This document shows positions 10,695 through 22,394 of a DNA stretch of 64,000 nt, piece by piece. The DNA comes from Pseudofabraea citricarpa (taxonomy: Eukaryota > Ascomycota > Leotiomycetes > Helotiales > Dermateaceae). Numbering within the stretch: position 1 is the first letter of the stretch; every line of letters begins with the position of its first letter. The stretch is from the NCBI GenBank assembly GCA_029641185.1, contig JAPWGK010000001.1, forward strand, positions 3,112,501-3,176,500. Direction: 5' to 3'. Made by a program: the position numbers and the translations under genes. Under the pieces are notes generated by a model. It saw only the letters and a program-made list of their open reading frames with translations, made no database searches and was not told the DNA's origin.

Positions 10695-12549
10695 GCTGAC
10701 TGGAGAGCTTTGCAGGGCCGTCACTGGTCGAGCGCAAAGACAACGAAAGCTCTATCGGGGAAGTTGTGAAAGAGATGCAATGCGCATGGCTTGCTCGTGG
10801 ATGTAGAGACAGACAATGAGAGAGAAAGATGGATTATCAGACCTACAGAGTAAGATTTACCGTGTTGTTAGGGACAAAGAATGATGTCAAAGGCTGCACC
10901 TGGATAAAGTCGGAGCTACCGGAAACCTTATGGAGACCGCGCGTGTCCGATAGTCTAGGCCAATGACAGACGCCGAGGGCTTGATGGAAAAGCCAAACGA
11001 CATTGCACTGTATCTTGATGTTCGGACTCCAGTGTATTTTGAACGCGGGATAGAAGAAGTCTTGGAGTTGTGTTGTTGCCAGGGGCGTATTCGCACCCAA
11101 ATCCCTCGTGTGCCGAACCAATAAGCAGCCAGGTCTGAAATGACCCCTCATGCCATGCGATTGATACAGGGCGGCTTCTGTTTTTATCTTCATTCAAAAC
11201 AACGACTATTCACATATTTTCTGTTGCCTGGAGAACCTCATCCTCTCTTGTTCCTCCAGACGTCAACAATTCATCGATACCGAATGAAACATGATGGCAA
11301 AAATATCAGATGGCCAATCCTTCTCATCCCACGCTTGGTCGGAACAACGATATACCTTGCGAGCTTATGAGTGCCTCGAAGCCAATTGCCAATGTACCAG
11401 TGAAGTACATCCGTACCGTACTGTAGAGTGCATCCTACTAGTATAATTGGCACCAGCATTCGGGCCAATTATCTGTCCAGCAAGGCGGAAATCTGGTTGA
11501 TCTTCGTTCCGAAGTGCGAACCCGGATACGGAGTACGGTGATGTGTTGAGAACCTGGTTTAAGGAGCTAATTGCTGAAGATATCGACAAGGCTGAGTAGC
11601 ATAATTGTTCTGCAGTGTTTTGCTGCATTCAACTTTCAATTGCTCGAGTGATTGCGATTTGAAGAGAGCATATTTTAAACCCCAACTGGTAACCATCTAG
11701 ATGTACATTGCTGTGTTTTCATGGAAATTTACATTTAACCGTAATTCATACTTGGTTTTTCAAAAAGGAAAAAGAAAAAAAAATCAACTGAGAGGCGTAG
11801 CTTATTATAGAATAGCTTTAAACCCTTGATATCTTTTCCGTCGCGTACTAAGTGATTAGATAGTACTTACATCGGCAATCAAATATTAAACGAGCTTATT
11901 GACAGGCATTTAAGGAATCAGAATAAGTAACCAGAAGATAATCAGACGAATGAATATGATTTCACTCGGCGATTATATGAATAGATATTTCTGGTAGCTA
12001 GAGAGGTGACTAGCCATACACATTAGTAACTAGTTGATATCGGTAACCATTTTGGCAAGTATTCATAGCAAGTATTCCTAGTAACCACACTGGAAGAAAT
12101 TACTTCTGATTACTACTTCTAGTAATCATATTAGCAAATTTTGGTGACCAGCCACTTAGACCACTTCTGGTAACAATACACTGTTAAAAGCTGATTCTCT
12201 TACCGTATACTTCTAATTACCACTTCTGGTGACCACCTACCGTGGACATTCACTCCTGGTTACTATACGTTCCTGGTTACCATATACTTCTGGCTACCAT
12301 ACTTAACCACATTGGTAGCTATACTGGTAACGAGACAAGTAACCATCTTCTTCTAGATCTCACGTCCAGTAACCACTTGCTCACTTTTAGTAATTATTTC
12401 TGGGAGCTACGTATTCTTAATAGCCAGACAGGCAATTAGACAAGTAGCAAAATAGATATGTAAATGGTTAATTTAACTGCATAGTAACTAGAAGGGACCT
12501 ACTTCCGATAAGGACACGCTTCTTCGCACTATCGCTCTTCTGATTACAA
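10695..12549. other. Intergenic region, no gene seen
   Basis: The first 900 bp have unremarkable composition with short spurious frames on both strands. From about 11650 the DNA is AT-rich, and 11985-12475 is a decayed minisatellite (listed separately). Confidence 0.55.
11985..12475. repeat. Degenerate minisatellite, CTTCTGGTAACCA-like units
   Basis: Imperfect copies of a roughly 15-20 bp word recur about every 15-30 bp: TTCTGGTAGC, ATCGGTAACCA, TAGTAACCACA, CTTCTAGTAATCA, CACTTCTGGTAACA, CACTTCTGGTGACCA, TTCCTGGTTACCATA, TTCTGGCTACCATA, ACTGGTAACGA, CCAGTAACCACTT. Both orientations (GGTAACC and GGTTACC) occur. The word resembles those at 3525-3700 and 32395-32560. Confidence 0.65.
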
Positions 12550-13872
12550 TCATACATTGTCCGCCAAATCAAATACGGAAGATAAATTATTATAATATTC
12601 ATGCGAGGGATCCAACGGCTTGACACGATACTCGTTCATTTGACTCCTCGATTCCCCTCGTATCTTTTTGAGCTGCATGTGACTCTTCAAGAATCTCGTC
12701 ACGTCTTGCCAGTTGTCCTCGGGCCGTCGGAAGTGTATCTCTTCCAGAACCAGGGTTTCCAGGGAACAAGCATGGCGACGCAGCACATCGATGAGAGTCT
12801 CTGCGTGAGTTGTCATCGCGTTCAAGTGCAGTTTCCGCAGGCGAGGCCAGGTCGCCCCCTCGAAAACCACTTTGATCGTATCTACCATAGATGAACGATA
12901 GTAATCCTTATTTTCGTACCATTCGCCAGTATAATTAGAATAGCCTTGTGGACAAACCAGATGTAAAGACTCTAAATTTCTCGCTCCTTTCAGAAACCGA
13001 AGGATGAGCGAGCTCCGGAGAAGTTCTGGACGGAATTTAAGATCCAAATTACGGATGGAGATGTCAACTCTCCTCAGATGGTCCAAATTCCTGGCCGCCA
13101 ATTGTGAGGATGGTAGATCGATTATTCCGTCTTCGTGTGAACCGATATTGAGGGACATCTTCTTTATTTCCAAGCGCTGAATCCTGGCTCGATCGTGATA
13201 CGGAGTGAACAAAAGTAGTCGTTGAATCTCGCTGCTAAAGGGCGTACAATAGCACCAGCCCCTTTCTGATTGCTTCCCAGTTTGTTTGTAATGTGGAGAT
13301 CTGAGAATTTCGCCCGTTCCTCTATGGGAGTACCTGCTAGCATAACTGACTGCGATATGGGACAGTTTGGGCAGAAGCTTCACACCTTTCTTGTAAGTAG
13401 AGTGCAGCAGAGATTGAGAATCATGTGAATCTATGTTTACTGAGACTTGGCGATGTAACATCATTCCCTCGTAGGCAGATCCAAATAACGTCAAGCAGGT
13501 TTCGGTATGGTCGTAAATGAGAGTATTTACGTGTTGGCCAAGGTCAGGGTGGTGACAAATGGCCCGAAAGCGTCGAAGGTCCTCTGTTTGAGGGCTAAAC
13601 CATACCACGGTAATGAGAGGCAGGAAGTTCACTATTTCCTTGCAGAATCTTGACACCAAGCGGAATTGCTTCCAGTCTCTTCTCTCCAGATGTCCCAAAA
13701 TCATTATTAAGATCTCTATCGATATACAATATAGTAATTTTCGTGAATCCATGCTTGTTCGAGAATTGGTCGGACAGGTATTGCTGCTTACGGAGGCAGA
13801 GTCGGAGAGGGTGTTCGAACTTTGTATGCGTTTTCCCACAATTCCTGGAGAGGGAGCCCGAGATTTTGGCAT
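12550..13872 (-). CDS. F-box protein
   Basis: An intronless gene encodes 440 aa from the ATG at 13872. After a Ser-rich leader (residues 1-45), an F-box-like helix set runs from about SIEILIMILGHLERRDWKQF through RLVSRFCKEIVNFLP (about 50-85). The remainder is a series of leucine-rich, irregularly repeated segments (RRVDISIRNLDLKFRPEL, RKLHLNAMTTHAETLIDVL, LETLVLEEIHF), as in fungal F-box proteins with degenerate LRRs. Such proteins link substrates to SCF ubiquitin ligases through Skp1. The substrate is unknown. The gene stands alone between two large intergenic regions. Confidence 0.75.
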   Translation of the reverse strand: MPKSRAPSPGIVGKRIQSSNTLSDSASVSSNTCPTNSRTSMDSRKLLYCISIEILIMILGHLERRDWKQFRLVSRFCKEIVNFLPLITVVWFSPQTEDLRRFRAICHHPDLGQHVNTLIYDHTETCLTLFGSAYEGMMLHRQVSVNIDSHDSQSLLHSTYKKGVKLLPKLSHIAVSYASRYSHRGTGEILRSPHYKQTGKQSERGWCYCTPFSSEIQRLLLFTPYHDRARIQRLEIKKMSLNIGSHEDGIIDLPSSQLAARNLDHLRRVDISIRNLDLKFRPELLRSSLILRFLKGARNLESLHLVCPQGYSNYTGEWYENKDYYRSSMVDTIKVVFEGATWPRLRKLHLNAMTTHAETLIDVLRRHACSLETLVLEEIHFRRPEDNWQDVTRFLKSHMQLKKIRGESRSQMNEYRVKPLDPSHEYYNNLSSVFDLADNV

Positions 13873-16842
13873 ATTTCTTCGATCTTTCTAGAGAAGAGAA
13901 GAGAAGAGAAGCCGAGGCTTTCGAGTGCTATATTTAATAGCCATGTAACAAATGCTAATTTTTTTTTCAATGTGTAGTGTGATCTAGCTCTATGGATGGT
14001 CGATTCTTTTGCCTCTCAGTTTATAGTCCGCACTATTGTAGCTCCAGTTCATCGGGTACCTACCTACTTAATAGTAGGAATTAGCCGTACCGTGAGATTT
14101 TAAAGTCGCGAATAATTTTTGATTCATCCGAAAAATTTTCCTTTTTTAAAAAAAAAGCATATCACTTAACTAAAGCACCTGGTTGAACCCGCTATACCAT
14201 GGTATACCGTCTACTTCATGATTTGGTGGGTATGATCACATGATGCGACAATAGTAACAATCTTCGGAGTAATGACTTCGACTACAATTTCCTCTGCAAC
14301 ACGAAATCCTTGTATCTCCCTCAAGGCAATATGTATTACCTCGAAGACAAGACAAAATGGAATCAAGTTTCGGATTTGACTGTCCACCGCGAACTGGCCA
14401 TTTGACGAATTTCGGAATATTGTCGCTTAAGAGTACGATATTGAAAGGGAAGGATGAGTTGTAAGATAAGACATGTCAAGGCGTACAGATCTTTTCTGAT
14501 ATTATCGTAAGTTCTTTCTTGTCGGAAAGGATTCGGGAGCCTCAAGTGGAAATGGTAGTACAGTACTATTGTGAATAGTCAGCAGGGATTCGGCAACTGA
14601 ATGTTCTCGCTGTGATGCTTACCTATTTACTAAGGTGCGCATTTCTTACCACACTCCAATCGTTGATTATTGCATCATTCAACGGTAAGTCATGTCGAAA
14701 AGGAGAACAGGAGGTGCGAAGATGACAAATATTGGACTGTTTTCGAATTTTTTTTACCGGTGGTCTTTTGAGGCCCTCTGTATGGGTCGGAGAGACTTCC
14801 GATGTGGCAAGTCACGACTCGCAAGAAATCCAACAAGAGTGAGACATCCTCTCAACTTATGAATGAATTGTGTTGAATCGAGATTCGCCGGCATTATTTT
14901 TTGATCCGTTTTTCAGTCTGCGCCGCAGCTGCACTTGCAGTTTTCAATGACGAAATATTAAAGCATCAAGATCTCGCTCCACATAAGATGCTCGGAGCGG
15001 AGAGGTAAACTCCAAATTCCATTGTACCAACGACCAAACAATCCAAAAGATCCCAGTAGAAGAAATACGACGAGTTGGACTGTTTGGAGGCTATGCTTTC
15101 AATCCCACGGACCTATTTCTAGGGCCTAGAAATGTTGACTTTCCTTTTTTCGTACGCCATCCTCTCACTAAAGAAACATGAGGTAGTTGGTCCTGCATCA
15201 TAGGCGCAAGAAGGCAAAATAACGGATCTCAAAATGAATGGGACTTCCTATTCCATACGAACATCAGCTATGCTTTGAGCCTCTGACTTTGCAAACACAT
15301 CTGTGATAAGACTCATCGTAAAGTCAAACGAAATTCGCCTTTGCATGCGGAAGGTCGAGCGACAAACGACTTCTGAAGTTCCGAGACTGCTGGCCCGCTG
15401 GGTACTACTCCATACCCATAAATTCCCCTCTGGAGTCGTGCTCGGGAAGCAGGACAGGACAGGCTAGAAGGTAAGCCGTGGTACTTCCGAGTGTTGCGCC
15501 CATCACCCATACGAAGAGACTCGAAGTTGGAGACGGTGGAGAAGAACACACCAGTTCCCGGAATTCGGCAGGCAGCCTCATGAACGGCACTGGCGTTCAT
15601 GTGAAGTTTGCGACTGATGGATTGTAAGCATGACATTTGGTCAATAGCCATCAACTGGATGCAGTGACTTGCATAGTTGTAGGTCTTCAATGCGAACAAA
15701 GATATCCTGCTAGCTGATATGCACAAAATAGAAGTATGTCATACCAGAAAAGGTGATCCTACCCAACCCAACTATCATGTGATGATCTTGCCGCTTCAAT
15801 TAAACGCGTCAAGAGCGCGCATTCTCATTTCTCCGAACAATGGTTCCAGTGCAACATCATTGGCTTCCTACCAGCATGAAGTCCCAGTTGAGAATAACGC
15901 GTCTTCCTCTTCTGCTCGGTCCTTCTGCCTGCCTTATTACGCAATTCCGAATCGCAGCAGAGAGCCATCTTTCGGACATAACCGCCGATGTGATCACGAA
16001 AACACTCGATCTGAGCATGTCCAACTTCCCAAAGAGCCATCGCACGAGCAGCAGATGCAGAAGCACATGCGCTTCGTACAGTACTTAGGCGCACGCATTC
16101 GGAGCAGCACGAGAGACCCAACCTCCTACAGTACAGTACTTCCGACTATCACACACTCACTCGGTTTGCGCCTTGCATCTGCATCTCCATTGAGTCCACT
16201 CGGCCGCTGGAGATTGTGCGGTCCAATGGCTCTCGTGGATAGCTTCAAGGGGTTTCCCCTTTCCCCATTCTTCGGAAGATGTTGGATGGGCCGGTGGATC
16301 GAATCCTCCACGAAGCCCACAGCTGTCCGCCAACTTTAATGCGCCCACAGGGCAAAGGGCAGAGTCCTGTGACTGAGGCTAAGTCGTCGCATCGGGGATC
16401 CATAAAAAGCAGACACTCTTCGGGGCTGCCTCGGTCGCAGTAGTTGGCTTCAGGGTCTCGCTGACGTCGTTGTGCGTGGGTTACCCACAATCTGACACTC
16501 TCTAATCTCTCGAAAAACGGAGACCCCACCGGCATACTCCTCGTGGACGATAAGTGAATCCGCGAAGCGCAAGAGGAGGTCGTTGTTGGGGATGCTGAGG
16601 TCGCGAAATCAAGCGTTTTTGCCATGGTTCGCCCAGCCGAGGATGCGTCGTTCTTGGAAAGCTTGATGAGGCGAGAAATTGTGTCCAAGACACTTCCAAG
16701 GAAAAAGAAGAGTTTTCGCTCGCGGCAAATCTCTCAGCGTTCGAATAAGCTCTTTATCTGGAGCGCGAGCCTTCAAGCGACCTGACGGACCCTTGGCTGC
16801 GTCTTATCCTCGTCTCCTCCTCCTCCTTCTCCTCCAATGAAT

Positions 16843-16848
16843 CCCCGC
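16843..16848 (-). promoter_or_regulatory. CreA/Mig1-type site candidate
   Basis: CCCCGC on the plus strand, so GCGGGG on the minus strand, matches the SYGGRG consensus for the carbon-catabolite repressor CreA. It lies about 600 bp upstream of the hexose transporter start. Single hexamer matches are common, so the function is inference. Confidence 0.3.
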
Positions 16849-16893
16849 AAACTCCCCGATGACGTTGTGAGATCCACAGGCAATGTGCAGTCT

Positions 16894-16899
16894 CCCCGG
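16894..16899 (-). promoter_or_regulatory. CreA/Mig1-type site candidate
   Basis: CCCCGG (CCGGGG on the minus strand) is a second SYGGRG match, 51 bp downstream of the first. Paired sites this close are the arrangement usually needed for CreA action, which fits a sugar-transporter promoter. Confidence 0.3.
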
Positions 16900-17290
16900 G
16901 CCTCCATCAGCTACTGTAGGAGCAGACTAGGGGCCGATGTCTGGCGTCAATTCGGGGGCTAAACAGTAAAATCAGGCAGATTTTTAACATCCCAACCCTC
17001 ACCTTCACCCAATCACCACCAGCTCGTACGATAGTTCAGGTCACCGCCGTTTCTGCCAGATCCAGATCTGTGAGTGTTCGTGTTGATCTCCGAATGTTTT
17101 AGCGACTGACTCGAGAAAGATCGGCTAAATGTTTACCTCGTTCATAGCGACGAACACTTAGTTAGTACAACAATGGTCAGCGGCCGGGTTACCAATCTCT
17201 GTCAACCGGACCTTGAAAGCTGTGGGTATGGTGACAAAAGCCTAACTCCACAATTGCATGGTTGTGTTCATACAATGCACAGCAACTTCA

Positions 17291-17298
17291 TATATAAG
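17291..17298 (+). promoter_or_regulatory. TATA-box candidate of the hexose transporter
   Basis: TATATAAG lies 158 bp upstream of the ATG at 17456. A pyrimidine-rich stretch (CCTCTCCC to CCTCCTCCTTC) follows it, typical of fungal transcription starts. Confidence 0.5.
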
Positions 17299-17455
17299 AG
17301 CCTCTCCCACTGTCTCCAGTCCTCCTCCTTCAGTCTCAAGAGTCTTATGTTTCTTATACCCTCGACGAGATACCCCAGACCCCCATAAAGTTTCTGGCTC
17401 CATTTTCTCCAGCTATACGAGTACACGCATGCGGAACTGAATCCCGTCTTCAAAG

Positions 17456-19257
17456 ATGTTTTCCAAGCACGGTACCAGCCCCGAGGGCTCAGATCATCAG
17501 ACCTACCTGGGTTTGAAGGGAAGAAGCTTAGGTCTCGCCATCTCGACAATTGCGACGACCGGATTCCTGCTCTTTGGTTATGATCAAGGTGTTATGAGCG
17601 GTATCATTTCAGCCGACCCATTCAATGCCTTCTTCCCAGAAACCAAGGACAACTCTGTCTACCAGGGTTTCGTGACTGCCATCTACGAAATTGGATGTCT
17701 TCTCGGAGCCGCTTTCATCCTCACATTCGGTGACCGGACCGGTCGAAGAAAGGCTGTATGTATCTGATTTCAATTGAGGAAAGAATTCACATTAACGTGT
17801 AACAGATGATGCTTGGAGGTTTTATCATGATCATTGGTGTCATCATCCAGATTACTCCAGTTAAGGGCCACAGCGCAACAGCACAGTTTATCGTTGGAAG
17901 AACCGTCACTGGAATCGGAAATGGCATCAACACCTCTACGATCCCTACTTATCAGGCAGAATGCAGTCGCACAACCAACCGTGGCTTGCTCATCTGTATC
18001 GAGGGAGGAATCATTGCTTTCGGAACATTAATCGCCTACTGGATCGATTACGGTGCGTCTTACGGACCTGACGACTTGACCTGGCGTTTCCCAATCGCAT
18101 TCCAGATCATTTTTGGAATAATTCTTATTGTTGGAGTTTACTTCCTTCCCGAGTCTCCAAGATGGCTTCTTACCAAAGACCGCCATGAAGATGGATTGAA
18201 GGTCATCGCTGCCATCTACGGTCTCGAGACAACCGACGAAGAGACCAAGCTCCAGAAGACTATTATTATGGACAGTATCGCAGCTAGCGGACACGCAGGT
18301 GGTAACACACCTTTCTCCGCACTGTTCACAGGTGGCAAGACTCAACATTTCCGTCGTATGCTTTTGGGTTCTTCTTCTCAACTAATGCAACAAATTGGAG
18401 GTTGCAACGCCGTCATCTACTATTTCCCAATTCTCTTCAAAGAAGCCATTGGAACTTCGCATAACCTCGCTTTGCTTTTAGGAGGTGTCAACATGATCGT
18501 CTATTCCGCATTCGCAACTGTCTCTTGGTTCATCATTGAGCGTGCTGGTCGACGTAAGCTTTTCCTTTATGGAACTGTTGGCCAATGTCTGTCTATGGTT
18601 CTCGTATTCGTTTGTTTGATTCCACAAGGAGGAAAGGGTCCTTCCGCAGTCGGAGCAGGAGTTGGTCTCTTCACCTACATTGCTGCTTTCGGTGCAACCT
18701 GGTTGCCACTCCCGTAAGTACCTCGCTAAATTTGATATATTACGCGCTCTAACAAAAATTCCAGATGGCTCTACCCAGCTGAGATCAACCCTCTCCGCAC
18801 CCGTGCTCGTGCCAACGCTGTATCAACAATTACCAACTGGATGTTCAACTTCCTAATCGTTATGGTAACTCCAGTCATGATTTCATCGATTGGATGGGGT
18901 ACCTATTGCTTCTTCGCCGTCATGAACGCTTTGTTCATCCCAATCATCTACTTCTTCTACCCCGAGACAGCTCGCCGTTCTCTCGAGGAGATTGATCTCA
19001 TCTTCGCCAAGGGATACCTCGAGAACATCAGCTACGTCAAGGCTGCTGAACAACTACCAAGACTCAGCGATCGCGAGATTGAGGGTATGGCAAGAGAGTA
19101 CGGATTCGTTGGTGCCGATGAGGAGACCAAGGTCGGAAGCAGCATCAATGAGAAAGGAGAGAACGTTGAGAGCGAGGGCGAGACCCCTAGCGGTCGCTCC
19201 GACAGTGAGGCGACTGTCAACGCACCTGCTGCTGCCCATACTCACGGAAAAGAGTAG
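17456..19257 (+). CDS. MFS hexose transporter
   Basis: The exons are 17456..17755, 17806..18713 and 18765..19257, giving 566 aa; introns are 50 and 51 bp (GTATGT and GTAAGT donors). The sugar-porter family is clear. TM1 contains GFLLFGYDQGVMSGI, the loop 2-3 motif is GDRTGRRKA, and PESPRWLL follows TM6. QQIGGCNAVIYYFPILF lies in TM7, the loop 8-9 motif is ERAGRRKL, and PETARRSLEEID follows TM12 in place of the usual PETKG. The cytosolic tail is long, charged and Ser/Glu-rich and ends HTHGKE. The protein imports a monosaccharide, probably with protons, across the plasma membrane. It closely resembles the monosaccharide-transporter group of filamentous fungi; the exact sugar cannot be told. Paired CreA-type hexamers and a TATA box lie upstream. 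Confidence 0.93.
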
Positions 19258-19682
19258 AGGGAGGGAGCGGACAGTGGAATGGTGAGGATCATCGAATCCT
19301 AGAACCAATACACGATTGCATTTGCATTTTGCATCTCTGGCGCTTGTGGCGATCTGCTCTTCACAATAGCATGGGAAGAGAGACTTGCATTTTTCGAATT
19401 TTTCCTTTTTTACTTTTTTTTTTACTTTGATCTGGCGTAGACCATGGGATTTTATGATACCACTCTAGAGATAGAGATAGACCGAGAGAAATTGAAGAGA
19501 TACAAATCTAAAATATCTGAAAGGAATTATTTCTTCTTCCCTTAATCCTGTGCATGAAATGAAAAATATTTAATAGTGAGATTTACAAAACCTAGGTACT
19601 TTACCTCTCATATTTGTTCGAGTGGCACATCGCTTCGAGTTGTGCTTCTATCTACTGCGTGGCGGTTTGTCCCATCACCACT
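19258..19682. other. Convergent 3' intergenic region
   Basis: Lies between two convergent genes. It holds poly-T and poly-A-rich tracts and an exact ACCTAGGT palindrome at 19590-19597. No gene is seen. Confidence 0.5.
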
Positions 19683-21708
19683 TCATAAATCCCAATTATC
19701 TTCCTCAACACTAATCGGCGCATAATAATTGAACCGCCCCTCAGGATCATACCTCTTCTTCAACTCTCTTAGTTTCTTTCCTCGCCATGTTTCGTACCCA
19801 TACATTTCCCGTACCGTCTCATCGCCATGTGCATAATTCACATATGCGTGCAATTCATCTCCTTCTGCATTACTCTCCTTCAATATCTGACGAGCCCCCT
19901 TGCCGAATGCGAGAGCCTTCGAATCGAGATCAGGTCGTGAAGGGGGATAGATAATTATCGGCGATCTATTTTTTTTTCTATATTAGTATTTCTCTCTTTC
20001 CGTTTTTCCTTCCCAATTTCATTATGTGCTTTTTGGATCGCGAAAATAGAAAGAAGAGAGGAAAAAGAGGAACACAAACACGAGAAATACATCTCCCCGA
20101 TGCGGAAACGCCGTTTTCTCATCTGCGACTTTCTGCACCGCATCTAACGCATACCCCTCAAATAGAAATAGCGAACCGTTGAATTCGGGTGTTGATATAA
20201 TCAGATTATTGAATTCTTCGTATATGCGAGCTTGGCATGTCGTGTTGTATGTCAAGAGGGAAATGGGAAACCGCAGTACGTTCGAGCCATGTGCGCAGCC
20301 GATGTTCTCGTTGCCGTTATTTGTTAGTGCTGCGAGGTCGGGATATTGAGCTGTTCTGGAGATTGAGATAATAGGAGATAGGGCGTGGAAGGGTGATGTT
20401 AAGGAAGAGGGGAGGGTTTTTTCTTGCTGCTGTTCTTGGTAGAGCCCAACGAGGAGGATAGCCTTTAGCGAGGAAAAGGGAGTAAGCCACTGTGAGAAAC
20501 TTAAATGACACCTTTCGCCGCGGCTTTCTTTTCTCATTTTCCTTTCCTTTCTTTCCTTTCTCGTTGTAAGGGAACAGAGGGGGCAACTCACATTCTCAGC
20601 ATCTACATCGGGCAGATTCAAAAAGTACGCCCAGCTCGTGACTTCCGCTCCATACAAACCCTCTCGACTCTTCTCACTCATCTCATTGATTCTCGCAAAC
20701 ACCTCTTTCACTTTCTCTCTCGAGTAGATAAACGTTTCATATGCCCATATGTCATTTACTGGGACGTCATAGATCTGCATCCTTACCTCCGTTACGATGC
20801 CGAAATTATGACCCGCACCTCGCAGAGCCCAGAAGAGATCGGGGTTCTCTGATTCCGATTCAGACGTTACGACGAGACTCCCATCCGCGAGCACCACACG
20901 TGCTGAGAGGAGGTTATCTGCTACGAGACCGTACCGGCCTTGCAGGATCCCGTGACCACCTCCGAGGAGTGGCCCCATCAGACTTGTGCATTCACAGAGG
21001 CCGGTTACTACCAGTACTATTTAGTTTTTGTTTTCTGTGATTTTCTTGTTTCATTTGGGTAGGAAGGGTGGGGGAAAATCAGAATACCTGTCTGCTTCCC
21101 AGCATCCCATAAAACATCAGTGATTTCTTTCGAAAGCACGCCCCCACCAATGACTGCCGTCTGACCATCTTCCGAAATCGAGATCGTGTCCATCTTCCGT
21201 GTCCAGATCTCAATGCCGTGCTTCACTTGTGATAAACTGCGGATCGCTCCATGGCCGCCCGTCATTGCTAAAAACGGAATGTCATATTTTTTTGCGTACT
21301 TGATCTACCTCCTTCTCAATTTCTGTTCTAGAATACAAATACAATCTTATATTTATTGCATACGAGTTGACTTACAGTAGCTTGCACATCACTTTCTGTC
21401 GCTACCTCAACGACGATGGTGATGTTCGGCTCAAGCTCTTGAAAGCTCTGCCATCGATCAGTCGTCAGTACAAATTCTTGCGACCCCGGGAAATTGATGC
21501 GCGCGTTGGGAGATAGCTGCGAACCAAGTTCGAGCGTTATGTTGACGGTTGGTGATGGTGATGTGAGATAGTGGGGGAATATGGAGGGGATTTGGTCAGT
21601 GAGTGTTGAGTTTCCGAGTGCCCAGGCCCCGAACGCGGCTATGACTTCCATGGTGAATATGAGGATTGGGAGAAAATTGCGGGGAGGTAACATGGCCTTA
21701 TATACCAT
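19683..21708 (-). CDS. Secreted FAD-linked oxidase (PCMH-type FAD domain plus BBE domain)
   Basis: The exons on the minus strand are 21376..21708, 21088..21304, 20592..21007, 20080..20489 and 19683..19965, giving 552 aa. Junctions restore the family sequences ATIKYAKKYDIPFLAMTGGH, QTVTGLCECTSLMGPLLGGG and RGDVFLVSPIIIYPPS. The signal peptide or anchor is FLPILIFTMEVIAAFGAWA; a second ATG at 21693 is possible. The FAD-binding domain has GGHG with His129, the site that usually carries 8-alpha FAD, and a GLCECTS segment whose Cys could make the second covalent bond seen in berberine-bridge-type oxidases. The substrate domain follows, and the BBE-like C-terminus includes KKRYDPEGRFNYYAPI. Family members oxidise carbohydrates, alkaloids or secondary metabolites using O2. 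The last intron uses an unusual GTTTGT donor, chosen because it alone restores phase and sequence. Confidence 0.87.
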
Positions 21709-22394
21709 GTTTCATTGGCGGTGAGGAAGTGATAACAAACGTTGATTGTATCTTTGGACGGCAGAGTTCCTCGGGGGTAAGTTCACATGAGTTGTGTTTT
21801 TTCTCTTCAACTAGGAATGAAGAATTTATAGAGGTAGGTTGGTTGTTATTTGTGTGTAGCTTTATATCAAAGAAATTCGAGAATTGCCGTCCTAAGAAAT
21901 TAGTGCTGACCTCTTCTTGGCTTCATGTTAGCGAGCCGCATACGCGAGCATGGGTTTCCTATCTGGTATGCTTGGTGTCCAATCAGAAAATGGCCATCGG
22001 TTAGAATTCTGTTGTAAATGCTGTGTACCCCTAACACAAATACAAACCTTCCATTAGTCGTCTCAGAGAGGAAAATAACTCGGGATGGAATACGAGTAAA
22101 ACCAGTTGAATTCAACTTGCAGGATATGAGGGGAAAAGTGTTTCCCCGGGCTTGTATATAAGAATGGGCTTGACACAGATAGCTTTAGATGAAAAAGAGA
22201 ATGAAAACGGCCATGTTCTGGGGTTATTGATATGCAACAGCTTCATAAAAATACATAACTTTATCAACTTCATGTCTAAACAAGTATTCTCGCCATGCAA
22301 AACCAAGGTCGAAAGTTGGTTATCCGAAGAGGAAAAACTCCTTTGAAAACCAGTTTCCAAAATTTTACGCTCAAAGGAACGTTTGCTACGCACG
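21709..22394. other. Intergenic region, no gene seen
   Basis: Short frames only. It contains the promoter of the FAD oxidase (21709 upward) and the 3' flank of the F-box/2EXR-like gene. No motif stands out. Confidence 0.5.

Larger units (their letters stand above)
13873..17455. other. Long gene-free stretch and upstream region of the hexose transporter
   Basis: About 3.6 kb. Overlapping open frames on both strands at 15300-16700 (up to 206 codons) show no domain, signal peptide or family resemblance and overlap each other, so I do not call them genes. Composition changes from AT-rich (13900-15200) to more GC-rich (15700-17050). The distal part is the likely promoter and 5' UTR of the transporter starting at 17456. 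Confidence 0.55.

Noticed and set aside
10695..10724. Upstream GTG start of the glycosyltransferase
   Set aside because: The first ATG is at 10694; GTG initiation is not expected.
16286..16315. tRNA-like GATTCGATCC B-box on the minus strand
   Set aside because: No matching A box, acceptor stem or anticodon arm could be drawn.
15313..16688. Overlapping frames of 137, 206 and 147 codons on both strands
   Set aside because: They overlap antisense, lack domains, signal peptides or conserved-looking segments, and are rich in residues typical of chance frames in moderately GC-rich DNA.
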